A stretch of DNA of 39,934 bases from Clostridia bacterium (GTDB lineage: Bacteria; Bacillota; Clostridia; Oscillospirales; CAG-382), in assembly GCA_017620655.1 (NCBI GenBank), contig JAGAUT010000041.1, forward strand, positions 1 through 39,934, written 5' to 3'. Position numbers and translations under genes: made by a program. Under the pieces are notes generated by a model. The model saw only the letters and a list, made by a program, of their open reading frames with translations. It did no database searches and was not told where the DNA came from. Shown here piece after piece: positions 1 through 6,845 of the stretch; the stretch's first letter is position 1, and each line of letters starts with the position of its first letter.

Positions 1-1151
1 CATCCGTTAAGGGCAGCCAGTTCAACCAGCCCCTTCTCGAATTCTCCGGCTCTTGTGCAGGTTGTGCTGAAACATCCTATGCAAGACTTGTTACTCAGCT
101 CTTCGGTGAAAGAATGTACATCTCCAACGCTACAGGTTGTTCTTCTATCTGGGGCGGCTCTGCACCTGCTACTCCTTACACAGTAAATAAGGATAGCCTC
201 CGCGGTCCTGCTTGGGGTAACTCACTCTTCGAAGACAATGCTGAACACGGTCTCGGTATCTACACAGGTCAGAAGGCTATCAGAGAAAAGCTCATCGGCA
301 AGGTTGCTGAAATGGCACAGTCTGACAAGGCTTCCGACGAATTCAAGGCGGCTGCTAAGGCTTACCTTGACACAGTAAACGACGGCAAGGCAAACGATGT
401 AGCTACTAAGGCTCTCGTTGCAGAACTCGAAAAGGCAGCAGCGGCAGGTTGTCCTGTAGCTCCCGAAGTTCTCGCTGAAAAGCAGTACCTCTCCAAGAAG
501 TCCGTATGGATCTTCGGTGGTGACGGTTGGGCATATGATATCGGTTTCGGCGGTCTCGACCACGTTCTTGCTTCCGGTGAAGATGTAAACGTTATGGTAT
601 TCGATACAGAAGTTTACTCCAACACAGGCGGTCAGGCATCCAAGGCTTCCAACATCGGTCAGGTTGCTCAGTTCGCAGCAGCAGGTAAGGCAATCGGCAA
701 GAAGGATCTTGCTCAGATCGCTATGTCCTACGGCTATGTATATGTAGCACAGATCGCTATGGGTGCTGATATGAACCAGACACTCAAGGCAATTTCCGAA
801 GCTGAAGCTTATCCCGGACCTTCAATCGTTATCTGCTACGCACCTTGTGAAATGCACGGTGTTAAGGGCGGTATGACAAACTGTCAGAACGAAATGAAGA
901 AGGCTGTAGAAGCAGGTTACTGGCAGATGTTCAGATATAATCCTGCACTCAAGGCTGAAGGCAAGAACCCCTTCACACTTGACAGCAAGGAACCCACGGC
1001 TTCCTACGTTGACTTCATCAAGTCCGAAACACGTTACGCAAGACTTGCCCAGTCCTTCCCTGAAAGAGCAGAAGAACTCTTCGCTAAGGCTGAAGAAAAG
1101 GCTAAGGAAAAGTACGCAAGACTTGTTAAGCTCTCCGCTCTCTACGAATAA
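1..1151 (+). CDS. nifJ: Pyruvate:ferredoxin (flavodoxin) oxidoreductase, C-terminal part (5' end outside window)
   Basis: This is the 3' portion of a homodimeric PFOR, which converts pyruvate, CoA and oxidised ferredoxin/flavodoxin to acetyl-CoA, CO2 and reduced carrier. The reading frame is open from base 3, giving 382 residues in the window; the ATG at 114 is internal. Near the left edge lies SGSCAGCAETSY, holding cysteines of the cluster proximal to TPP. Further on are the TPP/Mg-binding region GGDGWAYDIGFGGLDH and VYSNTGGQASKAS, and the family-typical APCEMHGVKGGM segment. The full enzyme is usually about 1170 residues, so roughly two thirds lies upstream. The reduced carrier it makes is a plausible electron source for the radical-SAM NrdG encoded at 3111. 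That link is an inference from function, not from operon structure. Gene identity is very secure; nifJ versus por naming is a matter of convention. Confidence 0.96.
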   Translation, partial: SVKGSQFNQPLLEFSGSCAGCAETSYARLVTQLFGERMYISNATGCSSIWGGSAPATPYTVNKDSLRGPAWGNSLFEDNAEHGLGIYTGQKAIREKLIGKVAEMAQSDKASDEFKAAAKAYLDTVNDGKANDVATKALVAELEKAAAAGCPVAPEVLAEKQYLSKKSVWIFGGDGWAYDIGFGGLDHVLASGEDVNVMVFDTEVYSNTGGQASKASNIGQVAQFAAAGKAIGKKDLAQIAMSYGYVYVAQIAMGADMNQTLKAISEAEAYPGPSIVICYAPCEMHGVKGGMTNCQNEMKKAVEAGYWQMFRYNPALKAEGKNPFTLDSKEPTASYVDFIKSETRYARLAQSFPERAEELFAKAEEKAKEKYARLVKLSALYE

Positions 1152-1293
1152 GCGGCGAGCCGCCGCGGGCAAAGTCGCGGGTCGGGGAAAGCCCGACAGC
1201 AAACGTCGCGGGCTGTTTGAGTACTAATCCAAACATAATAATCGCGTAAATAACGAATCCCTTGCATCAAACACCGATGCAAGGGATTTTTGC
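1152..1293 (+). repeat. Composite 3' intergenic hairpin module, copy D
   Basis: Begins directly after the nifJ stop. Hairpin 1 is 1152-1166 with arms GCGGCG and CGCCGC around loop AGC, followed by GGGCAAAGTCGCGGG. A middle region holds GTCGGG/CCCGAC (1181-1197). Hairpin 2 (1256-1288) has arms AATCCCTTGCATC and GATGCAAGGGATT around loop AAACACC. The same design recurs after nrdD (6627) and at 32458, with different stem bases but the same AGC loop. No ORF is supported here. Confidence 0.75.
1256..1293 (+). terminator. Intrinsic terminator of nifJ
   Basis: A perfect 13-bp stem (AATCCCTTGCATC with GATGCAAGGGATT), 7-nt loop AAACACC, and the following T-tract run to about 1291. It is the second hairpin of module D and the only clear stop signal after PFOR. 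Confidence 0.8.
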
Positions 1294-1345
1294 GTTCAAT
1301 GTCAGCTTTTACAGACAGACTGCTTTTGCATTTACCTTTTATATG

Positions 1346-1374
1346 TTGACTTTTGATGCCAAATCCTGTATAGT
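1346..1374 (+). promoter_or_regulatory. Sigma-A type promoter for the stalk-domain protein
   Basis: TTGACT (1346-1351), a 17-bp spacer, and TATAGT (1369-1374) sit 31 bp upstream of the ATG at 1405. Both hexamers match consensus at 5 of 6 positions. Confidence 0.7.
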
Positions 1375-1404
1375 TAAATAAAAGAAACAGAAAGGGTGCA
1401 GTTT

Positions 1405-3069
1405 ATGAAATCCGTCAAAAATCTTATTGTAATGATGTTTGTTTCATTTGCTTTGGCGGTTTCTGCCATGGCATCGGAAAAGGTGTCGCTTCCGACTTTT
1501 GATGTTACTTTTAACGGTCAGCTTGTTTCCTCAGATGCAAGACAGTATCCGCTTATTGTTTATAAGGACATAACTTATATTCCCATGACCTATTACGATA
1601 CACGATTTCTCGGTCTTGCAACGGATTGGAATAATGAAACACGTACAATTTCCATCAAGAAAGCAGACACTTCGTTTGCATACAGGGACTATTACTCTGA
1701 TAAAACAAACAAAAAAAGCGATAAAGCGGAGATTTGTTCGTTCAACATTGTTGTAAACGGAAAAGCAATAGATAATAAAAAGGAAGAATATCCTTTGCTT
1801 GTTTACAGAGATGTCACCTATTTTCCTCTTACATGGCGTTTTGCCGTTGATGAATTCGGCTGGAATTACAGTTTCAGTCTTGAAGAAGGTCTTGCAATCA
1901 CCTCCGACAACAAACCGCTTACCAAAATCTTACTTCCTGACATAAGAACCAATGAACCGTCTGTTGCCACCGACGGGAAATATTGGTATTATACAGGTAA
2001 TAATAATAAAATCTACCGCCTTATCCGTGGGGATTGGGCTGACGGTACGTATGAGCCTGAGGTTATACACACTCTGGAATACACATACTATTCCGACACC
2101 ACCCTTGTGGGATTCTCCTATTGGCAGGGAAATGTTTTTATGACATACCACATCGGCGGTGCCTCGACGGGAACTACCTATCGGTATAAAATCAATTCCG
2201 ACGGAAGCTGTGAAAGAAGCACTGAAGGAACCTATTATTACGGTATGATAGGTGCAAACGTCTACAAAATTGATGCCGACGGATTTACGGTTGAGCGATA
2301 CAATTCCGGTCGTACGGGTACATCGACGGTTTACTATAGATTTGACGGCTCGGAGGAGTATATTGAACTTAAGCTTGACGGCGTAAGATTCGGCGAATAC
2401 AGAAGTACAGACTTGTCACTTAATGACGGAGGACAGCTTCTCGGTACAAATGCCGAAGGCAATACGTGGTTTAATGACCCGCAGGTTATCGGAAGCAGAA
2501 TATATCTTACGGGTTACGATGAAAAATCCAATACGAACAGTTCGCTTTATGTCTGCGACACAAAGACGGGAGAAATTAAAAAACTGATTGACAATGTCGG
2601 TGTATTCTATGCCTTTTCGGGTTGGGATAATGCGGCAAAGGCTGTGGTTGATATGATAATCTACGACAGACAGGGTACAAGATACAGATATTCAACCTAC
2701 AGCTTAAGCGAACTTGTCATAGACACAAATGTCAGACCCATGAAAATGGCAAATCTTGAGAGTTCTTGTCTTGCTGTTGTCGGTGATGACGGTAAAACCG
2801 CTGAGGTAAAATGTTATGACGGTTATGGTTCGGGCAGCATCAAGACAACAATTTTTGAAACTGATTCGGGCATGGAGTTTAACGTTGTAAACGGAAATTT
2901 GTATGCATATAATTATAATCAGTCTGATAGAAAGCTTGCCGTGTTCTATAAAATACAGGACAATTTTGTTACAGGCGAAAATGCACAAAACATTTTTGTC
3001 ACCGACCACTCCGTTCTTTTCATTGTTAATGACGAAAAGCCCTATGTATTTGAAGTCGAACTCGATTGA
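1405..3069 (+). CDS. Exported stalk-domain (copper amine oxidase N-like) protein with propeller-like region
   Basis: A 554-residue protein of unknown specific function. The start is ATG 1405, preceded by GAAAGGG at good spacing; an upstream in-frame GTG at 1396 lies inside that ribosome binding site. Residues 1-24 form a signal peptide with a hydrophobic core (LIVMMFVSFALAVSA) and no lipobox. Two tandem modules follow (about residues 30-90 and 110-170), each with an NG-x-PLxVYxDxTYxP-type pattern (YPLIVYKDITYIPM and YPLLVYRDVTYFPL) typical of the stalk/copper-amine-oxidase N-terminal domain. These are usually wall- or surface-associated. The rest (about 175-554) is rich in Tyr, Gly and Asp with repeated short strands such as GKYWYYTGNNNKIYRL, resembling DUF5050-like beta-propellers. 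No catalytic motif is visible. It is followed after 41 bp by nrdG, with which it may be co-transcribed, as no terminator lies between them. Confidence 0.8.
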   Translation: MKSVKNLIVMMFVSFALAVSAMASEKVSLPTFDVTFNGQLVSSDARQYPLIVYKDITYIPMTYYDTRFLGLATDWNNETRTISIKKADTSFAYRDYYSDKTNKKSDKAEICSFNIVVNGKAIDNKKEEYPLLVYRDVTYFPLTWRFAVDEFGWNYSFSLEEGLAITSDNKPLTKILLPDIRTNEPSVATDGKYWYYTGNNNKIYRLIRGDWADGTYEPEVIHTLEYTYYSDTTLVGFSYWQGNVFMTYHIGGASTGTTYRYKINSDGSCERSTEGTYYYGMIGANVYKIDADGFTVERYNSGRTGTSTVYYRFDGSEEYIELKLDGVRFGEYRSTDLSLNDGGQLLGTNAEGNTWFNDPQVIGSRIYLTGYDEKSNTNSSLYVCDTKTGEIKKLIDNVGVFYAFSGWDNAAKAVVDMIIYDRQGTRYRYSTYSLSELVIDTNVRPMKMANLESSCLAVVGDDGKTAEVKCYDGYGSGSIKTTIFETDSGMEFNVVNGNLYAYNYNQSDRKLAVFYKIQDNFVTGENAQNIFVTDHSVLFIVNDEKPYVFEVELD

Positions 3070-3110
3070 ACAGAGTACATACATAATTAAACCCCGAAAG
3101 GAAAAAACAT

Positions 3111-3800
3111 ATGCTCATAAAAGGTCTGCAAAAGCTCACACTTCTTGACTATCCCACAAAAACAGCCTGCACAATCTTTACGGGAGGCTGTAATTTCCGT
3201 TGTCCTTTTTGCCACAACGCTTCGCTTGTATTGGATGTAAACGAGGGCGAAAAACATGAAGCCGACGAAGTGCTTGCATTTCTCGGGAAAAGGGTAGGAC
3301 TTCTTGACGGCGTTTGCGTAACAGGCGGCGAGCCTTTACTTCAGAAGGATATAAAAGAGTTCTTGAAGGCAATCAAGGAAATGGGATATGCAATAAAGCT
3401 TGACACCAACGGCTACAGTCCCGAAAAGCTTATGGAGATTGTAGAGGAAGGTCTTATAGACTACGTTGCCATGGACATCAAAAACTGCAAGGAAAAATAT
3501 TCCGAAACGGCGGGCATTGACATTGATATGGCGAAAATCGAAAAGAGCGTTTCTTTTTTGATGAACAGCGGAATTGATTATGAGTTCAGAACAACTGTTG
3601 TCAAGGAATACCACACACTTTCCGACATCGAAAAAATTGCCGGATGGATATCGGGAGCAAAGAGATATTTCCTCCAGAGCTTTGTTGATTCGGGCGATTT
3701 AATAAAGGACGGTCTGTCGGCTGTTGACAAGGAAACACTTGACAGTATGAAAAATGTCTGCACATGGCATATTAAGAATACAGAAACCCGAGGCGTATAA
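3111..3800 (+). CDS. nrdG: Anaerobic ribonucleoside-triphosphate reductase activating protein (radical SAM)
   Basis: A 229-residue radical-SAM activase. It binds a 4Fe-4S cluster and SAM and installs the glycyl radical on NrdD. The cluster motif CxxxCxxC is seen as CNFRCPFC (about residues 27-34), next to FTGGC and followed by HNASLV. TGGEPLLQ is the SAM-contacting GGE motif, and LDTNGY and VAMDIKN are later strands of the barrel. The length and the start MLIKGLQKLTLLDYPTK fit the TIGR02495 (NrdG2) type rather than the shorter E. coli type. The start ATG 3111 follows GAAAGGA at 8-nt spacing. It is separated from nrdD by its own terminator (3806-3837) and a long control region. A PflA-like activase is the alternative, but proximity to nrdD favours NrdG. 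Confidence 0.9.
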   Translation: MLIKGLQKLTLLDYPTKTACTIFTGGCNFRCPFCHNASLVLDVNEGEKHEADEVLAFLGKRVGLLDGVCVTGGEPLLQKDIKEFLKAIKEMGYAIKLDTNGYSPEKLMEIVEEGLIDYVAMDIKNCKEKYSETAGIDIDMAKIEKSVSFLMNSGIDYEFRTTVVKEYHTLSDIEKIAGWISGAKRYFLQSFVDSGDLIKDGLSAVDKETLDSMKNVCTWHIKNTETRGV

Positions 3801-3805
3801 ATTTT

Positions 3806-3837
3806 ACCGACATCAAAGCATTGGTGTCGGTTTTTTA
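3806..3837 (+). terminator. Intrinsic terminator of nrdG
   Basis: Arms ACCGACATC (3806-3814) and GGTGTCGGT (3823-3831), with one G-U pair, loop AAAGCATT, and a following run of six T. Confidence 0.85.
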
Positions 3838-3917
3838 TTGCACTTCGGAAATTAACATGCGAATCAAAACGGCATACCCCGAAACCGGCAGCCGTGCTTC
3901 ACGGCGGTGTCTTTCTT

Positions 3918-3947
3918 TTTACAAAATTGTAATTTTGCCTATATATT
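3918..3947 (+). promoter_or_regulatory. Candidate distal promoter P1 upstream of nrdD
   Basis: TTTACA (3918-3923), an 18-bp spacer and TATATT (3942-3947); each hexamer matches 5 of 6 consensus bases. The -10 lies inside an NrdR-box-like site (3936-3951). Transcripts from here would have a leader of about 300 nt or stop near 4044. This is a prediction from sequence only. Confidence 0.45.
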
Positions 3948-4004
3948 GTGTCTGAAACACTATATTTTGTGTTTGAAAACTGAATTTAGTAGCATATTTT
4001 GTGC
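3936..4004 (+). promoter_or_regulatory. Upstream cluster of three NrdR-box-like sites
   Basis: The best site is ACACTATATTTTGTGT at 3957-3972, matching 15 of 16 positions of the NrdR consensus ACACWATATATWGTGT. A second, TGCCTATATATTGTGT at 3936-3951, matches 13 of 16. A third at 3989-4004 keeps mainly the right half (ATATTTTGTG). Spacings are 21 and 32 bp, close to two and three helical turns, as expected for cooperative NrdR binding. NrdR is the known repressor of ribonucleotide reductase genes. The nrdR gene itself is not in this window. Confidence 0.75.
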
Positions 4005-4010
4005 CCGAAA

Positions 4011-4044
4011 AGGTGTCGATTTAGGCAAAAACACCTCGTTTTTT
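4011..4044 (+). terminator. Possible attenuator/terminator in the nrdD leader
   Basis: AGGTGT (4011-4016) and ACACCT (4031-4036) can pair around a 14-nt loop, followed by CG and six T (4039-4044). The stem is only 6 bp, so this is a weak call. If P1 is active, it would end a transcript of about 90 nt. Confidence 0.35.
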
Positions 4045-4156
4045 GTTGAAAATGACAACTGATGAAAAAAGTCCGAGTCAGAAAACGACGTAAATACGTC
4101 ACTTTACAAATTTGTAAAATCAAGCCTTTGGTCAAAAGTGGCAAAAAACATCAAAA

Positions 4157-4209
4157 ACACAATATCTTGATGTTTTTCTATTGACAAAGCACAATATCTA
4201 TGGTAAGAT
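4157..4209 (+). promoter_or_regulatory. Proximal nrdD promoter P2 with paired NrdR-box-like sites
   Basis: TTGACA (4181-4186), a 17-bp spacer and TAAGAT (4204-4209) form a promoter 48 bp upstream of the nrdD ATG. ACACAATATCTTGATG (4157-4172, 13 of 16 to the NrdR consensus) lies just upstream of the -35. GCACAATATCTATGGT (4189-4204, 11 of 16) fills the spacer. The two sites are exactly 32 bp apart, the tandem spacing known for NrdR boxes. Placement across the promoter fits repression. A GCCCC/GGGGC hairpin (4222-4234) lies in the leader just before the ribosome binding site. Confidence 0.75.
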
Positions 4210-4256
4210 ATCAATGCATCGGCCCCGAGGGGGCAAATTCAATAAGGAGAATGAAT

Positions 4257-6626
4257 ATGTATAACGTAGTAAAAAGAGACGGGAAATTAGTTTCCTTCGA
4301 CCTTTCCAAAATCAGCACAGCTATCAGCCAGGCATTTGACGCTTGCCAGAAACAGTATAATTCTGATATTATCGACTTCCTTGCACTCAAGGTTACGGCT
4401 GCATTTGAGCCTAAGATTGAAGACGGCAAGATTTCTGTCGAACATATTCAGGACTGCGTAGAATCCGTTCTTATCAAGGCAGGCTACGACGATGTTGCAA
4501 AGGCATACATCATCTACAGACGCCAGAGAGAAAAGATCAGAAACCTTAACGCAACAATGCTTGACTACAAGGAAATTGTAGACAACTATATCAACGTAAA
4601 TGACTGGAGAGTTAAGGAAAACTCCACCGTTACATACTCTGTAGGCGGTCTTATCCTTTCAAACTCCGGTGCAATTACTGCCAACTACTGGCTGTCCGAA
4701 ATCTACGATGACGAAATCGGTTCTGCTCACAGAAATGCAGACATTCACATCCATGACCTTTCTATGCTTACAGGTTACTGCGCAGGCTGGTCCTTAAAGC
4801 AGCTTATCCAGGAAGGTCTCGGCGGTGTTCCCGGCAAGATTACTTCTGCTCCCGCATCCCACCTTTCTACACTCTGCAACCAGATGGTTAACTTCCTCGG
4901 TATCATGCAGAATGAATGGGCAGGCGCACAGGCTTTCTCGTCCTTCGACACATACCTTGCACCCTTCGTTAAGATTGACAACCTTTCCTATAAGGAAGTT
5001 AAGCAGTGCATCCAGTCCTTCGTATACGGTGTAAACACACCTTCCAGATGGGGTACACAGGCACCCTTCTCCAACATTACTCTTGACTGGGTAGTTCCCA
5101 ATGACCTTGCTGAACTTAACTGCATCATCGGCGGTAAGGAAGTTGACTTCAAGTACAAGGACTGCCAGAAAGAAATGGATATGGTAAACAAGGCGTTTAT
5201 CGAAATCATGGTAGAGGGCGATGCTAACGGCAGAGGCTTCCAGTATCCTATTCCTACTTACTCCATCACATCTAACTTTGACTGGTCCGAAACAGAAAAC
5301 AACAAGCTTCTCTTCGAAATGACAGCAAAGTACGGCACACCTTACTTCTCCAACTACATCAACTCCGATATGGAACCCAGCGACGTGCGTTCTATGTGTT
5401 GCAGACTTCGTCTTGACCTTCGTGAACTTCGCAAGAAGTCCGGCGGTTTCTTCGGCAGCGGCGAAAGCACAGGTTCTGTAGGCGTTGTTACAATCAATAT
5501 GCCCAGAATTGCTTACCTTGCAAAGAACGAAGAAGACTTCTATGCACGTCTTGACAGACTCATGGACATCTCCGCACGTTCCCTCAAGGTTAAGAGAACC
5601 GTTATCACAAAGCTTCTCGATTCAGGTCTCTATCCTTACACAAAGAGATACCTTGGCACATTTAACAACCACTTCTCCACAATCGGTCTTGTTGGTATGA
5701 ACGAAGCTTGTCTCAACGCTAAGTGGGTTGGCTGCGACCTTATCAACGAAAAGGCTCAGAAGTTCACTCAGGATGTTCTCAACCACATGAGAGAAAGACT
5801 CTCCGACTATCAGGAACAGTACGGTGACCTTTATAACCTCGAAGCTACACCTGCTGAATCCACATCCTTCCGTCTTGCAAAGCACGACAAGAAGCACTAT
5901 CCCGACATCATCACAGCCGCAAATACAGAAGAGGATACACCTTACTATACAAACTCCTCACATCTTCCTGTTGGCTATACAGAAGACATCTTCACAGCCC
6001 TCGACATTCAGGATGACCTTCAGACCCTCTACACATCGGGTACTGTATTCCACGCATTCCTCGGTGAAAAGCTTCCCGACTGGAAGGCTGCTGCAAATCT
6101 CGTCAAGAAGATTGCTGAAAACTACAAGCTTCCTTACTATACACTTTCACCCACATATTCCGTATGTAAGAACCACGGCTACATAGCAGGCGAAGAATTC
6201 ACTTGTCCTACTTGTGGCGAAAAGGCTGAAGTTTACAGCCGTATTACAGGTTACTACCGTCCCGTTCAGAACTGGAACGACGGTAAGAGCCAGGAATACA
6301 AGGACAGAAAGGTTTACAACATTGCTGCGTCTGTTATGGAAAAGAAAGAAAGTCCCATACAGGAGGCAGTAGCAGAAATGCAGACAAACAACGCTCTTTC
6401 TGACGGTTATTATCTCTTCACAACAGCAACATGCCCCAACTGCAAGATTGCATGCTCTGTTCTTGACAAGGCAGGCGTAGAATACTCTAAGCTTCTTGCA
6501 AACGAAAACGCAGAGCTCACTACAGCTCTCGGCGTAAAGCAGGCACCTACACTTGTTGTTGTTAAGGACGGACAGGCTCAGAAGTTCACAGGTGTTTCCG
6601 ACATCAAAAAGCTTCTCAACGCGTAA
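4257..6626 (+). CDS. nrdD: Anaerobic (class III) ribonucleoside-triphosphate reductase with C-terminal redoxin domain
   Basis: A 789-residue glycyl-radical enzyme that reduces NTPs to dNTPs. Start: AAGGAG at 4244-4249 is 7 nt from ATG 4257 but only 1 nt from ATG 4251, so 4257 is preferred. Residues 1-90 (YNVVKRDGK to YRRQREKIR) are an ATP-cone allosteric domain. The catalytic barrel has GYCAGWSLKQL and SMCCRLRLDLREL, containing the expected active-site cysteines. A zinc site near the end has C-x2-H (CKNH) and C-x2-C (CPTC). The glycyl-radical loop is RITGYYRPVQ. Unusually, about 76 further residues follow a linker: YYLFTTATCPNCKIAC carries a CPNC redox motif and QAPTLVVV a cis-proline strand, a glutaredoxin/NrdH/thioredoxin fold. 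This suggests a redoxin-dependent rather than formate-dependent class III enzyme with its reductant built in. A thioredoxin reductase gene lies downstream. Confidence 0.95.
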   Translation: MYNVVKRDGKLVSFDLSKISTAISQAFDACQKQYNSDIIDFLALKVTAAFEPKIEDGKISVEHIQDCVESVLIKAGYDDVAKAYIIYRRQREKIRNLNATMLDYKEIVDNYINVNDWRVKENSTVTYSVGGLILSNSGAITANYWLSEIYDDEIGSAHRNADIHIHDLSMLTGYCAGWSLKQLIQEGLGGVPGKITSAPASHLSTLCNQMVNFLGIMQNEWAGAQAFSSFDTYLAPFVKIDNLSYKEVKQCIQSFVYGVNTPSRWGTQAPFSNITLDWVVPNDLAELNCIIGGKEVDFKYKDCQKEMDMVNKAFIEIMVEGDANGRGFQYPIPTYSITSNFDWSETENNKLLFEMTAKYGTPYFSNYINSDMEPSDVRSMCCRLRLDLRELRKKSGGFFGSGESTGSVGVVTINMPRIAYLAKNEEDFYARLDRLMDISARSLKVKRTVITKLLDSGLYPYTKRYLGTFNNHFSTIGLVGMNEACLNAKWVGCDLINEKAQKFTQDVLNHMRERLSDYQEQYGDLYNLEATPAESTSFRLAKHDKKHYPDIITAANTEEDTPYYTNSSHLPVGYTEDIFTALDIQDDLQTLYTSGTVFHAFLGEKLPDWKAAANLVKKIAENYKLPYYTLSPTYSVCKNHGYIAGEEFTCPTCGEKAEVYSRITGYYRPVQNWNDGKSQEYKDRKVYNIAASVMEKKESPIQEAVAEMQTNNALSDGYYLFTTATCPNCKIACSVLDKAGVEYSKLLANENAELTTALGVKQAPTLVVVKDGQAQKFTGVSDIKKLLNA

Positions 6627-6823
6627 GCGGGTAGCACCCGCCGGCAACTTCGCGGGTGATTGCAGACAAAAAGACAACATTTAGTGTCGCGTAACTAATC
6701 TTTTCCTCACCGCCATAAATCCAAGCGGTGAGGAAAATTGCTACACCGACACAGCTTTTGCGAAAATATGCCGCGACAACACGGCAAGCCACACCCGACC
6801 GCCAAACGACGGCGGTCGGGTGT
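6627..6823 (+). repeat. Composite 3' intergenic hairpin module, copy E
   Basis: Fills the nrdD-trxB gap. Hairpin 1 (6627-6641) starts at the base after the nrdD stop: arms GCGGGT and ACCCGC around loop AGC, then CGGCAACTTCGCGGG. Two further hairpins follow. One (6701-6737) has 13-bp arms TTTTCCTCACCGC and GCGGTGAGGAAAA around CATAAATCCAA. The other (6791-6823) has 13-bp arms ACACCCGACCGCC and GGCGGTCGGGTGT around AAACGAC. The last two lack a good T-tract on the plus strand, so simple termination does not explain them. Confidence 0.75.
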
Positions 6824-6845
6824 TATATTATCAAGGAGAAAAAGT

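Noticed and set aside
1396..1404. GTG start for the stalk-domain protein
   Set aside because: The GTG overlaps the ribosome binding site that serves ATG 1405.
6147..6680. 177-codon minus-strand frame over the 3' end of nrdD
   Set aside because: Overlaps the redoxin domain coding region, is Cys/Val-rich shadow translation, and lacks initiation signals.
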